Source: Caldithrix sp.
GTDB taxonomy: Bacteria; Spirochaetota; Leptospiria; Turneriellales; Turneriellaceae
DNA: 42,585 nt
Assembly (NCBI GenBank): GCA_020722745.1
Contig: DYKF01000003.1
Location: 1-42,585 of the forward strand
Direction: 5' to 3'
A program made the position numbers and the translations under genes. Positions 15,411 to 22,900 of the stretch are shown here, piece after piece (position 1 is the first letter of the stretch; each line of letters begins with the position of its first letter). The notes below the pieces were generated by a model. That model saw nothing but the letters and a program-made list of their open reading frames with translations. It was not told where the DNA came from and made no database searches.

Positions 15411-16196
15411 ATGCTGAAAACAAGTCCAGACATGACAAAATTGCAGGCAATTGTTTTGGCGGCAGGTAAGGGCACTAGGATGAAAAGTCCACTCCCGAAG
15501 GTTTTACACCCACTCGCGGGCAAGCCAATGATTCTGCACGTACTCAACAATCTCTCCAAGTCTCAAATACAAAAAGCAATCGTCATTATTGGTTATGGCA
15601 AAGACGAAGTTCGCAACATCGTTGGTTCGTATATCCAGGAATCTCAATTTGCTTCAGAAATATCATTTGCCGTACAGGAAGAACAAAACGGAACAGGTCA
15701 TGCTGTAGCTGTCGCAGAGCCATACCTCAGCAGCAGTGCAGATTTTGCCATTGTTTTGTATGGCGATGTTCCTCTCATAACTCCCGAAACCATGAAAAAA
15801 AGCTACGATATGCTTTTGGAGCAAAACGCAGATGGCCTTGTGATAAGTATGCATCTTGCTGATCCAACCGGATATGGTAGAATTATTCGAAATAACAAAA
15901 ATGAACTGCTAAAAATTATAGAAGAAAAAGATGCGTCTGCGGAAGAAAAAGCAGTACGAGAAGTAAACACAGGAGTCTTTGTTTTCCGCATTTCGGTCCT
16001 GCGTTCCCAGATTCATCGCATCGAAAATAATAATGCACAAGGTGAGTTTTACTTGACAGATATTGTAGAATTGATGAAAAACAACGGAAACAAATTTGTT
16101 GTTTTTCGTTCAGAGGATCCGGATGAATTTCTTGGTGTGAATTCACCTGAACAACTTGCTTATCTTGAATCGCGCCTCGCGCAGGGAGTTTTCTAA
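15411..16196 (+). CDS. glmU: GlmU-like UDP-GlcNAc pyrophosphorylase (uridylyltransferase domain only)
   Basis: GlmU makes UDP-N-acetylglucosamine for peptidoglycan and LPS. The 261-residue product contains the nucleotidyltransferase domain with LAAGKGTRMKSPLPKVLHPLAGKPM near its start, EEQNGTGHAVA near residue 90, the metal-binding YGDVPL near residue 115, EVNTGVFVF near residue 185 and GVNSPEQLAYLE at the end. The left-handed beta-helix acetyltransferase domain of the standard 450-residue bifunctional enzyme is absent, so GlcN-1-P acetylation must be done elsewhere. GGAAG lies five bases before the ATG at 15411. The stop overlaps the first base of the prs start (TAATG), and the order glmU-prs-rplY-pth resembles Bacillus. 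Confidence 0.85.
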   Translation: MLKTSPDMTKLQAIVLAAGKGTRMKSPLPKVLHPLAGKPMILHVLNNLSKSQIQKAIVIIGYGKDEVRNIVGSYIQESQFASEISFAVQEEQNGTGHAVAVAEPYLSSSADFAIVLYGDVPLITPETMKKSYDMLLEQNADGLVISMHLADPTGYGRIIRNNKNELLKIIEEKDASAEEKAVREVNTGVFVFRISVLRSQIHRIENNNAQGEFYLTDIVELMKNNGNKFVVFRSEDPDEFLGVNSPEQLAYLESRLAQGVF

Positions 16197-17137
16197 TGGT
16201 AGAAGCCGAAATGAAAATTCTTGCGGGAACCTCCAATCTGGAGCTCTCCCGTGAAATAGCCCGGTATATGGGTGTGGACCTTAGCCCCATTGAAATCAAG
16301 CGGTTCTCTGACGACGAGATCTCGGTCAAAATTACGGATAACGTGCGCGGGGCAGATGTTTTTGTGATTCAATCTACGGGAGCACCGGCTAATGATAACA
16401 TAATGGAGCTGCTTCTGATTGTTGACGCTCTTCGCCGAGCATCTACCCGGCGCATTACCGTCGTAATTCCCTACTATGGATATGGCCGCCAGGACAGAAA
16501 AGTACAACCTCGCGTGCCCATTTCTGCGAAGCTTGTAGCGACTGTGTTAGAAGCAGTCGGCGTGAGACGCGTTATTTCCATGGACCTCCATGCCGATCAG
16601 ATTCAAGGCTTTTTTGAAATCCCGGTAGATCATCTTTCTTCTTCTCCTGTCCTTGTTAAATACTTTAAGGAGCTTAACCTTCAAGATCTCGTCATTGTTT
16701 CGCCGGATTCTGGCGGCGCAGAGAGAGCCCGCTTTTTTGCAAAGCATCTCGATGCCGGCCTTGCCATAATTGATAAACGCCGCGAGCGAGCAAATGAGTC
16801 CGAAGTCATGAACATTGTCGGGAATGTGGCCGGTAAAAACACTCTGCTTATAGACGACATGATCGATACTGCGGGAACAATAGCAAAAGCCGCCATAGCT
16901 CTGAAGGCACAGGGAGCCAAAAAAGTTCTGGCGGCTGCCACGCATGGGGTTCTGTCCGGGCCCGCAATTGAAAGATTGCGCGAAGCTCCCATAGATGAAA
17001 TTATCGTAACTAATACGCTGGTGCTCCCACCGCAAAAAAGGCTGGATAATTTAAAAATTCTCTCGGTTGCGCCCCTCATTGGAGAAGCAATTCTGAGGAT
17101 ACACGAAGAGAGATCTGTAAGCTCGCTCTTCCTGTGA
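16196..17137 (+). CDS. prs: Ribose-phosphate pyrophosphokinase
   Basis: PRPP synthetase transfers diphosphate from ATP to ribose 5-phosphate, feeding nucleotide, histidine and tryptophan synthesis. The 313-residue product is full length. It shows the N-terminal FSDDEISVKITDNVRGADVFVIQST, the class I motif YYGYGRQDRK, the DLHADQIQGFF loop, the KRR-containing flexible loop (IIDKRRERANE) and the PRPP-binding segment LLIDDMIDTAGTI. The ATG at 16196 overlaps the glmU stop; a methionine at residue 6 (16211) with AGAAG upstream is equally possible and is closer to the usual N-terminus (MKILAGTSN). Confidence 0.95.
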   Translation: MVEAEMKILAGTSNLELSREIARYMGVDLSPIEIKRFSDDEISVKITDNVRGADVFVIQSTGAPANDNIMELLLIVDALRRASTRRITVVIPYYGYGRQDRKVQPRVPISAKLVATVLEAVGVRRVISMDLHADQIQGFFEIPVDHLSSSPVLVKYFKELNLQDLVIVSPDSGGAERARFFAKHLDAGLAIIDKRRERANESEVMNIVGNVAGKNTLLIDDMIDTAGTIAKAAIALKAQGAKKVLAAATHGVLSGPAIERLREAPIDEIIVTNTLVLPPQKRLDNLKILSVAPLIGEAILRIHEERSVSSLFL

Positions 17138-17161
17138 CGAGTATTAATTTAAGGAGATAAA

Positions 17162-17734
17162 ATGGAACGTATAGTAATCAAAGCGAAAAATCGCGACCTC
17201 AAAACAAAATCTGCAAAACTCAGAGCATCTGGTTTTGTACCGGCAGTAATTTACAACCATGGCAAAACGGATCATATCGAAGTCCTTTCTGATGATATCC
17301 GCAAACTGTTTGTTCATGGAATTTCTGAATCGCAACTGTACGATCTTGATATTGACGGGAAGACAGAGACAGCATTTGTAAAAGACTTTCAAATGCATCC
17401 TGTAACAGAACAGGTTCTGCACATAGATTTTTACCGTGTCACATTCGGAGAAAAAATCAAAACGCATATTCCAATTCACCTTGAAGGCAAGCCAGCGGGC
17501 TTAATTGCGGGTGGCGTTCTGGAAACATTCCTGCACGAAGTAGAGATTGAAACCTTCCCAAGATACCTGACCCCAGCACTCAATATGGATATTTCGCACC
17601 TCCAGATAGGCGAAGCTATCCACACAGATGACCTTCCCCTCCCGCCAGATACTAAAATTCTGATAGAAGGTAACCCAATTGTTTGCCATATTGCCAAACC
17701 AGCTAAACTGGAAGTTACAGAGGAAACTGCCTGA
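17162..17734 (+). CDS. rplY: Ribosomal protein bL25 (CTC form)
   Basis: bL25 binds 5S rRNA; the long CTC-type form has an N-terminal L25 domain (about 1-90) and a C-terminal beta domain. The 190-residue product shows GFVPAVIYNHGK near residue 22, the L25 segment FQMHPVTEQVLHIDFYRV near residue 75 and the TL5 C-domain segments GVLETFLHEVEIETFP and ALNMDISHLQIGEAIHTDDLPLP. AAGGAG lies directly upstream of the ATG at 17162. It follows prs by 24 bp and precedes pth by 17 bp, as in the Bacillus prs-ctc-spoVC cluster. Confidence 0.95.
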   Translation: MERIVIKAKNRDLKTKSAKLRASGFVPAVIYNHGKTDHIEVLSDDIRKLFVHGISESQLYDLDIDGKTETAFVKDFQMHPVTEQVLHIDFYRVTFGEKIKTHIPIHLEGKPAGLIAGGVLETFLHEVEIETFPRYLTPALNMDISHLQIGEAIHTDDLPLPPDTKILIEGNPIVCHIAKPAKLEVTEETA

Positions 17735-17751
17735 TAGCAGAAGGAAACACC

Positions 17752-18339
17752 ATGAAATTAGTTATTGGTCTCGGGAATCCAGGCGATAGATACATGAACA
17801 ATCGCCGAAATATTGGCTTTAAGATTGTGGATGTAATCGCAAACAACACCAGTATCCAGATCAAAACTAAAAAAAAGAAATCTCTTCTGGGGCAGGGGGA
17901 TTTTGAGGGCCACAAAATTGTCCTTCTAAAACCGCAGACCTTTATGAACCTTTCCGGGGAGGCTGTACTTTATATAGCCTCCTTTTTACGCGTTCCTGTG
18001 GAAAATATTATTGTTGTTTATGACGATTATAAAATCCTCTATGGCGAAGTTCAGGTTGGAAGAGGCGCGGTAGAAATCAATCACGAAGGAATTCTATCCA
18101 TTGCCAAGGAGCTGAAATCGGATAAATTTATTCGTATTCGCATTGGTGTTGGTCCCCTTCCAGAAGAAGACATGCCAGAAGCCAAAATAGAAAAGTTTGT
18201 ACTCTCGGATTTTCAACCTAAAGAAAATTTAAAAATTATTAATGTTATCAATGATGCAGAAGCTGCATTGCGCTCCATTCTAACCCAGGATATCAAAGAC
18301 GTTCTAAGCCGCTATGAACTTGGAAGCGCTATCAAATAA
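17752..18339 (+). CDS. pth: Peptidyl-tRNA hydrolase homologue with altered active site
   Basis: Pth releases peptides from peptidyl-tRNA lost by stalled ribosomes. The 195-residue product keeps the fold signatures VIGLGNPGDRY, LLKPQTFMNLSGEAV and VVYDDYKI, and it occupies the conserved slot after rplY. However the catalytic motif TRHN reads NRRN: residue 19, the position of E. coli His20, is arginine (codon CGA at 17806-17808). The usual GGHNG loop reads INHEG, replacing the substrate-binding Asn with Glu at residue 112. Asn9, Asn66 and Asp91 remain. The enzyme may be inactive, have a changed mechanism, or be backed up by another Pth. AGAAGGA precedes the ATG. Confidence 0.88.
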   Translation: MKLVIGLGNPGDRYMNNRRNIGFKIVDVIANNTSIQIKTKKKKSLLGQGDFEGHKIVLLKPQTFMNLSGEAVLYIASFLRVPVENIIVVYDDYKILYGEVQVGRGAVEINHEGILSIAKELKSDKFIRIRIGVGPLPEEDMPEAKIEKFVLSDFQPKENLKIINVINDAEAALRSILTQDIKDVLSRYELGSAIK

Positions 18340-19579
18340 TCTTTCCAGCGTCTTTAAAAAACACCACCTGCAATCAACTGACTGGTTCCTGTTTACATCG
18401 GGTGGCGCAGATTCTTCTGTGACCTTGCTGCTGCTCGTCCAGGCTGCCAAAGCCATCTCTCCGCGTCCTAATATAACTCTCGTCTGTGTTGATCATTCTA
18501 TTCCCTACCCGGAGTCGGTGCAGGAAGATAGAAAATCGATATTAAGAGAACACCTGCTTTTTCTCAAGAAGAATGGCTTTGAGGAGCCCCAACTTATCTG
18601 CTACAAAAAAAATGTCCCCAGAATCGCTCGCATGATGAAGACCTCCTTTGAACGGTCAGGTTCTCTCGTTCGCCGGAGACTTGCCTGCCGGTTAGCATCT
18701 CCTCATGGCATTGCTTTTTGGGGGCATAATTTAAATGACTGGTACGAAACTCTTGTCTTAAAAATAAACCGTGGAGCGTCTCCGTCTGCTCTTGCGCCCC
18801 TGCCACTTTTTACCAATGAATACGGAATTGTCGAAGTTCGTCCTCTCGCCCTGACTGACAGGGCCTCTATTCGGAAATTAGCAGAAGAGAATAAGCTGCC
18901 CTGGTGGGAGGATCCTGAAAATGAATCAAAGAAAATCAGAAGAGTTGTATTGCGATCTGCATTACCCATCTGGAATCTGGATGGTATACGCCAAAGTGCT
19001 CTCCTTTTCCTGTCAGAGCGGGAGGCCCGCGAAAATAGAATCCTCAAGATTCTTTCTCCATTGCAAATGGTGGTCCAGAATAGAGAATATATTTATTCCT
19101 TAAAAAAGTATCTTCTGCTACCAGAGGAGGACAGAGAATTGTTGCTTGGTCGTGCAATGCGCAAGCTTGGGTTAGGCGTACTTAACACATCGCATCGAAA
19201 GCATTTTCTGAAACAGACATTTTTCAGCTATGGACCGTATGTTGCAGAAATAGAAAAACAGGCAAATTTAGTTTTTATCGTTTTCCGCAAAGGCAGATCT
19301 ATATGTCTTCCTCCCAAAACCATCCAGGGCCCTGTAAAACGATTTAATGAGCTTACTAAAAAAGACGTTATCAGGCTCCACTACGGGCACAAAAGTGTTC
19401 GAAAATTAATTAACGAACAAAAACTATCTATTCGACAGAAAAATTCCATTCTATTTGAGTTGGAACACACCCACTCTCACAGGGTGCTGCATATTTGGGG
19501 CAGCCATTGTGGCTGGAAAGACATCAGCGAAGTTTCGCAATCAGAGCAGCGTGCAGAGAGCGAAAAAAGAATTGTGTAA
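18314..19579 (+). CDS. tilS: tRNA(Ile)-lysidine synthetase-like protein
   Basis: TilS attaches lysine to C34 of tRNA-Ile(CAU), changing its decoding from AUG to AUA. The 421-residue product has the PP-loop ATPase motif TSGGADSS near residue 30, the conserved-position segment WGHNLNDWYETLVLKINRGAS near residue 135 (usually GHHxDDQxET), and IRKLAEENKLPWWEDPEN near residue 187 with the downstream basic IRRVVLR helix. The C-terminal part has no strong signature. The ATG at 18314 lies 26 bp inside pth, suggesting coupling. The 3' end overlaps the convergent DUF4416-like gene by 56 bp. The changes in the second motif make it a divergent TilS. Confidence 0.82.
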   Translation: MNLEALSNNLSSVFKKHHLQSTDWFLFTSGGADSSVTLLLLVQAAKAISPRPNITLVCVDHSIPYPESVQEDRKSILREHLLFLKKNGFEEPQLICYKKNVPRIARMMKTSFERSGSLVRRRLACRLASPHGIAFWGHNLNDWYETLVLKINRGASPSALAPLPLFTNEYGIVEVRPLALTDRASIRKLAEENKLPWWEDPENESKKIRRVVLRSALPIWNLDGIRQSALLFLSEREARENRILKILSPLQMVVQNREYIYSLKKYLLLPEEDRELLLGRAMRKLGLGVLNTSHRKHFLKQTFFSYGPYVAEIEKQANLVFIVFRKGRSICLPPKTIQGPVKRFNELTKKDVIRLHYGHKSVRKLINEQKLSIRQKNSILFELEHTHSHRVLHIWGSHCGWKDISEVSQSEQRAESEKRIV

Positions 19580-19985
19580 CTTTCTGTTTATACTCGCTGC
19601 CAGCATGAGCGAGCGGCAAAAATGCTTCTCCGTTCCACATCATTTCCTGTTTTAGGTAGTATCCCTTGTTGCAGAATATTCTGTCTGGCTGATAAATAGT
19701 CCACGCCGACACTACCTGCTGCATTGAAATATATCCGGCTGAAAACCACAGGGCCACCGAACTGTTCGGTATAGCTCGCTCAATGCGTTCCAAATACCGG
19801 AATAGATCTGCCCGGTTCGTGAGTTTTGAATAGCCTATGAACCGCGTCTTTTCGTCGCCTGCAGGTATGTCTGCGGAAAAATAATCATACCTGCCGATTC
19901 TCTTTTCTATAGTTTTTAAGGATTCGATTAATAGGTCCTGGTGAGTAAAGTGTATAGAGTAGAATGGAATAACTTTTTCCTGCAT
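19524..19985 (-). CDS. DUF4416-like protein
   Basis: The 153-residue product contains segments that fit the DUF4416 family by pattern: RYDYFSADIPAGDEKTRFIGYSKL, then SAGYISMQQVVSAWTIYQPDRIFCNKGYYLKQEMMW, and an aromatic C-terminal helix YKQKVTQFFFRSLH. DUF4416 proteins are small, cytoplasmic and of unknown function, common in deep-branching bacteria. The assignment is from memory of the family pattern and is moderate. It begins one base inside the end of the HEAT gene upstream (ATG at 19985 overlapping the TAA), so the two are translationally coupled, and its 3' end overlaps convergent tilS by 56 bp. Confidence 0.65.
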   Translation of the reverse strand: MQEKVIPFYSIHFTHQDLLIESLKTIEKRIGRYDYFSADIPAGDEKTRFIGYSKLTNRADLFRYLERIERAIPNSSVALWFSAGYISMQQVVSAWTIYQPDRIFCNKGYYLKQEMMWNGEAFLPLAHAGSEYKQKVTQFFFRSLHAALIAKLR

Positions 19986-21337
19986 TATTCAAACCTCTTC
20001 TTGAGAAGATCTCCAAGAATTTCTCCTGCCCTCTCTCGAATGGCCATGTCTTCATGCTCTCTTGAGAGAACAAACAGATCATGATAAGAATCGGTTGTAT
20101 CTATCCATCGGATCGCTTCTAATGCGGCTGATTTAACATAGTAGTCTTCGTCTTTATCGCGAAGTATAGCCAGTAAGTCGTTCGCAGATTCTCTTTTTCC
20201 ATAGCGGCCAAGTGCGAGTGCGGTTTCTGCCCGAATAATAGCGTTTTTATGCTTCAGATTTTTATGCACGGTTTCAAAGCCTCTAAAATCTGCGAGAACC
20301 CCTGATGTATAAATTGCCCACACGATAAGTTCTTCATTGTCATCATTTTCAATAATGCTTTGGAGACCCGCCATTCCCCCGCTAGATTTCAAGTGGAGAA
20401 GAGCCTGAATGCCAAGCAGTTTTAAGTGATCTTTCTTCTCTTGTGCGAGTTGCATTGAAATCGGATAGGCAGTATCAGAACTGTTAAATTCCATTAATGA
20501 ACGCAATGCTGCCTCTCTCACGGATGGATCCGGATCTGGCAGGGTGCGAACAATCACCTGAATTGCCTGTCTCGCCTTCATGGACGTTAGCACTTCTATT
20601 GCCTTAACCCGTACTTCGTTATTCTCATCGTTAGTGACAATTTTAATGAAGTGAGGAACAACCTCCAGGCGCTGCATTTCATCCAGCGTTCTAAGGGCAA
20701 AGAATCGTACAGATTTATTTTCATCACTCAAGGATTTAATAAGCAAAGGAACCGTTCTATCATCCTTAATAAAATACAGAGCATCCAAGGCATAAATTCG
20801 TTCTATGGGATTATCAGAAGTAGCCATGTCCATTATAATGGGATACATGCGGTCGTCCTTAAGAACTGCAAGTGTCTGGTAAGCACGCCTGCGGATATCG
20901 GTAAGCGGGTACGCAGTAAAGGGTATAACGTCGTAGAAATTACCAGAGAGTTTTTTCTGATCAATAATGGTCAACAGATTTAGAATAGCCTCTATGTCCT
21001 GAGCATCGTGGGCCTCTTTTTTGGCGAGCAATGTCTTTGTCTCCAGACTAACGATGACGCTAAATGTCTCCGGGGAAAAATTTATTTTGTGCTCGGCAAC
21101 GAGAGCTTCGTGCATCACGTGCCGCCGCAACAACGAATGGCCATCCTTTTTCAGCAGCTCGTCGAGATATACCCACAACTCATCTCGCTGCTCCAGCACA
21201 GCCTTCCAGTCTTCAATAATTTTTGCATCGTGGCCCTCGTTGATTGCTTCACGAATTTTTTCGGGATTAGCCTGCAGAGAGAGTAAGCTCGACAAGAATA
21301 ATGCAAGAATGCCGAAAAACCGCCGCAGCGAGAACAT
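19985..21337 (-). CDS. Exported HEAT-repeat protein
   Basis: The 450-residue product has a Sec signal peptide (MFSLRRFFGILALFLSSLLSLQA) and then about ten HEAT repeats of 30-35 residues. Clear repeat starts include YPLTDIRRRAYQTLAVL, NPIERIYALDALYFI, KSVRFFALRTLDEM, NEVRVKAIEVLTSM, PSVREAALRSLMEF, AIIRAETALALGRYG and YYVKSAALEAIRWI. It should form a periplasmic helical solenoid used for protein binding. It is divergent from the STAS gene at 21525 with a 187-bp shared upstream region, and coupled to the DUF4416-like gene. Confidence 0.85.
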   Translation of the reverse strand: MFSLRRFFGILALFLSSLLSLQANPEKIREAINEGHDAKIIEDWKAVLEQRDELWVYLDELLKKDGHSLLRRHVMHEALVAEHKINFSPETFSVIVSLETKTLLAKKEAHDAQDIEAILNLLTIIDQKKLSGNFYDVIPFTAYPLTDIRRRAYQTLAVLKDDRMYPIIMDMATSDNPIERIYALDALYFIKDDRTVPLLIKSLSDENKSVRFFALRTLDEMQRLEVVPHFIKIVTNDENNEVRVKAIEVLTSMKARQAIQVIVRTLPDPDPSVREAALRSLMEFNSSDTAYPISMQLAQEKKDHLKLLGIQALLHLKSSGGMAGLQSIIENDDNEELIVWAIYTSGVLADFRGFETVHKNLKHKNAIIRAETALALGRYGKRESANDLLAILRDKDEDYYVKSAALEAIRWIDTTDSYHDLFVLSREHEDMAIRERAGEILGDLLKKRFE

Positions 21338-21381
21338 GTAATATATTCCCGGTTTTCTATTTTTGGCGTAAAGTGATTTTT

Positions 21382-21401
21382 AGATTCTTACATACGAATC
21401 T
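21382..21401. promoter_or_regulatory. Inverted repeat in a divergent promoter region
   Basis: AGATTC and GAATCT, eight bases apart, lie in the 187-bp region between the HEAT gene and the STAS gene. This could be an operator for either gene; no good -35/-10 pair was seen around it. Confidence 0.3.
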
Positions 21402-21524
21402 TTGAGAATTTACATTCTGGCCGATGGGGTGCAGGTTTGCTGTTTTTGTGGAAACAGATTGACGCTTTCATTCAGGGTTACACACTATCAGGGCTCCCAA
21501 ATCTATTCTTATCAGGACTCAGTT

Positions 21525-21890
21525 ATGAACTTTGAAATAATCCACCGAACTAATGCATTGGAAGTAATTCTCTCTGGCAGAATCGATATAATCCAGGCCG
21601 AAAGCTTTGAAATTAACTTTGTGAAAATTCTGAAGGGTAATTCCGAAAAAACAGTAGGAATCAATTTATCGAGTGTTGAATACGTAGATTCTTCGGGGCT
21701 GGGGGTCTTGATTAAAGTACTGGATGAAGCTAAAAACCAGGGGAAGACAACGATGCTTTTCGGAGCCCCACCAAAAATACAAAACGTATTTCAACTGGCC
21801 AGGCTCGAAAAGTTTTTTCATTTTGTCTCCCCTTCCGAATTCGATTTAAAGCATCCGGACCAGAAAGACCACAAGGTAGAAGAGTTTTAA
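21525..21890 (+). CDS. STAS-domain anti-anti-sigma factor-like protein
   Basis: The 121-residue product is a single STAS domain: LEVILSGRIDIIQAESFEINF, then the canonical NLSSVEYVDSSGLGVLIKVLDEA containing the DSSG phosphoserine site, and PKIQNVFQLARLEKFFHF. Such proteins bind and inhibit serine-kinase anti-sigma factors when unphosphorylated. Unlike the STAS protein at 8158 it has a canonical site and no zinc ribbon. The ATG at 21525 has AGGA seven bases upstream; a longer frame to 21402 has a Cys-rich non-coding look. It is monocistronic and ends four bases before the convergent rplT stop, in an AAGAGTT/AACTCTT palindrome. Confidence 0.88.
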   Translation: MNFEIIHRTNALEVILSGRIDIIQAESFEINFVKILKGNSEKTVGINLSSVEYVDSSGLGVLIKVLDEAKNQGKTTMLFGAPPKIQNVFQLARLEKFFHFVSPSEFDLKHPDQKDHKVEEF

Positions 21891-21893
21891 CTC

Positions 21894-22244
21894 TTACAGG
21901 GCGGCTTTTGCTTTGGCAACGACCTGCTTAAAGGCATCCGGGTTATGAATCGCCATTTCGCTGAGAACCTTGCGGTTTAAGTCGATATTCGCTTTCTTGA
22001 GTCCGTTGATGAAACGAGAGTAGCTGAGTCCCTCAGGACGAACGGCTGCATTGAGGCGAACAATCCAGAGTGAGCGAAAATCTCTCTTTTTGAGTCTACG
22101 GTCGCGGAAAGCGTTGAGTCCGGCTTTCATTACGGAGTCTTTGGCAGTACGAAAAAGTACACCGCGACCCGCACGGAAGCCCTTGGCACGTTTTAAAAGC
22201 TTAATTCTTCTGTTTTTACGAATAGTTCCGTTTACGGCACGCAT
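21894..22244 (-). CDS. rplT: Ribosomal protein bL20
   Basis: bL20 is an early-assembly 50S protein and often a repressor of its own operon. The 116-residue product shows the basic N-terminal helix ([22 protein letters not shown]) and the globular part [29 protein letters not shown] with the family ending [18 protein letters not shown]. It follows rpmI by 16 bp with AGGAGA before its ATG. infC, the usual first gene of this operon, is absent. Confidence 0.97.
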   Translation of the reverse strand: MRAVNGTIRKNRRIKLLKRAKGFRAGRGVLFRTAKDSVMKAGLNAFRDRRLKKRDFRSLWIVRLNAAVRPEGLSYSRFINGLKKANIDLNRKVLSEMAIHNPDAFKQVVAKAKAAL

Positions 22245-22260
22245 GGTTATCTCCTGTTCA

Positions 22261-22458
22261 TTACCGCATTACGAGCAGCCGCTGCATGCGCTTCTCATCG
22301 GATTCATGAACCATAACTGACTGTGCCAGATCAGCTTTGCGCTTTGCGCGCTTTTTAGTCAGGATGTGATTTTTGAATGCCTTGCTGCGCTTGAGACGGC
22401 CACTACTGCTAACTTTAAAGCGTTTGGCGGCAGAACGATTTGTTTTGATCTTTGGCAT
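22261..22458 (-). CDS. rpmI: Ribosomal protein bL35
   Basis: The 65-residue product is very basic and begins [36 protein letters not shown] when read through, the typical bL35 N-terminus ending KRKADL; its length is standard. It precedes rplT. The GATGTGGATTT before the ATG at 22458 gives a GTGG-type ribosome binding site only. The 150-bp region upstream holds hairpins that may be a leader. Confidence 0.95.
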   Translation of the reverse strand: MPKIKTNRSAAKRFKVSSSGRLKRSKAFKNHILTKKRAKRKADLAQSVMVHESDEKRMQRLLVMR

Positions 22459-22540
22459 AAATCCACATCGGGATAGTGAGTCATGGTGTCAATAGCATAC
22501 CAGTCTATTGTTTTTGGAGTTGCAGCATGCGAGGGACAGC

Positions 22541-22583
22541 CTTACCCCCTTAGATACATGACTCCGTCATTACTCAGGGTAAG
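22541..22583. other. Two-tier hairpin upstream of rpmI-rplT
   Basis: CTTACCC (22541-22547) pairs with GGGTAAG (22577-22583), and inside it ATGAC pairs with GTCAT around a three-base loop. A second small hairpin, CAATAG/CTATTG, lies closer to rpmI near 22490-22510. They could form an L20-responsive leader or be a dispersed palindromic repeat, because neighbouring bases recur at 42475-42540. Confidence 0.4.
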
Positions 22584-22609
22584 ATAGGCAGAGCTTACTG
22601 CCAAAGGGA

Positions 22610-22900
22610 TTATTCTATCGCTAGGTCGGAAACGGAATTTAATGACATCTTTTGTTCAATAAGACTTTTCTTCTCTCGCCGGGAAAGCTTTTGGAGGGCT
22701 TTTTCCCTGCGCAAGGCGGCATTGTAATCTTCCAGTATTTCGGAATACACAAGACGGACGGGAAGACGCGCGCGAGTATATTTAGCTCCCTTTCCCTCAT
22801 TATGCACCTGAATTCTTTTTTCCAAATTTTTTGTGGCTCCCGTGTAGAAACTGCCATCGGCGCATTCTACAATGTAAACAACTGCATCAGTGGTATTCAT
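22610..22900 (-). CDS. GIY-YIG nuclease-superfamily protein (UPF0213/YhbQ type)
   Basis: The 96-residue product shows the GIY-YIG pattern as VVYIVECADGSFYTGATKNLEKRIQVHNEGKGAKYTRARLPVRLVY, the YhbQ/SLX1-like subgroup, with the catalytic Tyr, Arg and the expected downstream Glu (EKALQKL region). These small proteins are believed to act on DNA ends or junctions. The ATG at 22900 overlaps the end of the folK-panB gene by 14 bp; a longer frame to 22993 runs through that gene and was not used. It is the last gene of the long operon that starts at aroF/G. Confidence 0.85.
   Translation of the reverse strand: MNTTDAVVYIVECADGSFYTGATKNLEKRIQVHNEGKGAKYTRARLPVRLVYSEILEDYNAALRREKALQKLSRREKKSLIEQKMSLNSVSDLAIE

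Noticed and set aside
22480-22510. TTGACA (minus strand) as an rpmI promoter -35
   Set aside because: No acceptable -10 at 16-18 bases; the sequence between it and the ATG has no TATAAT-like hexamer in place.
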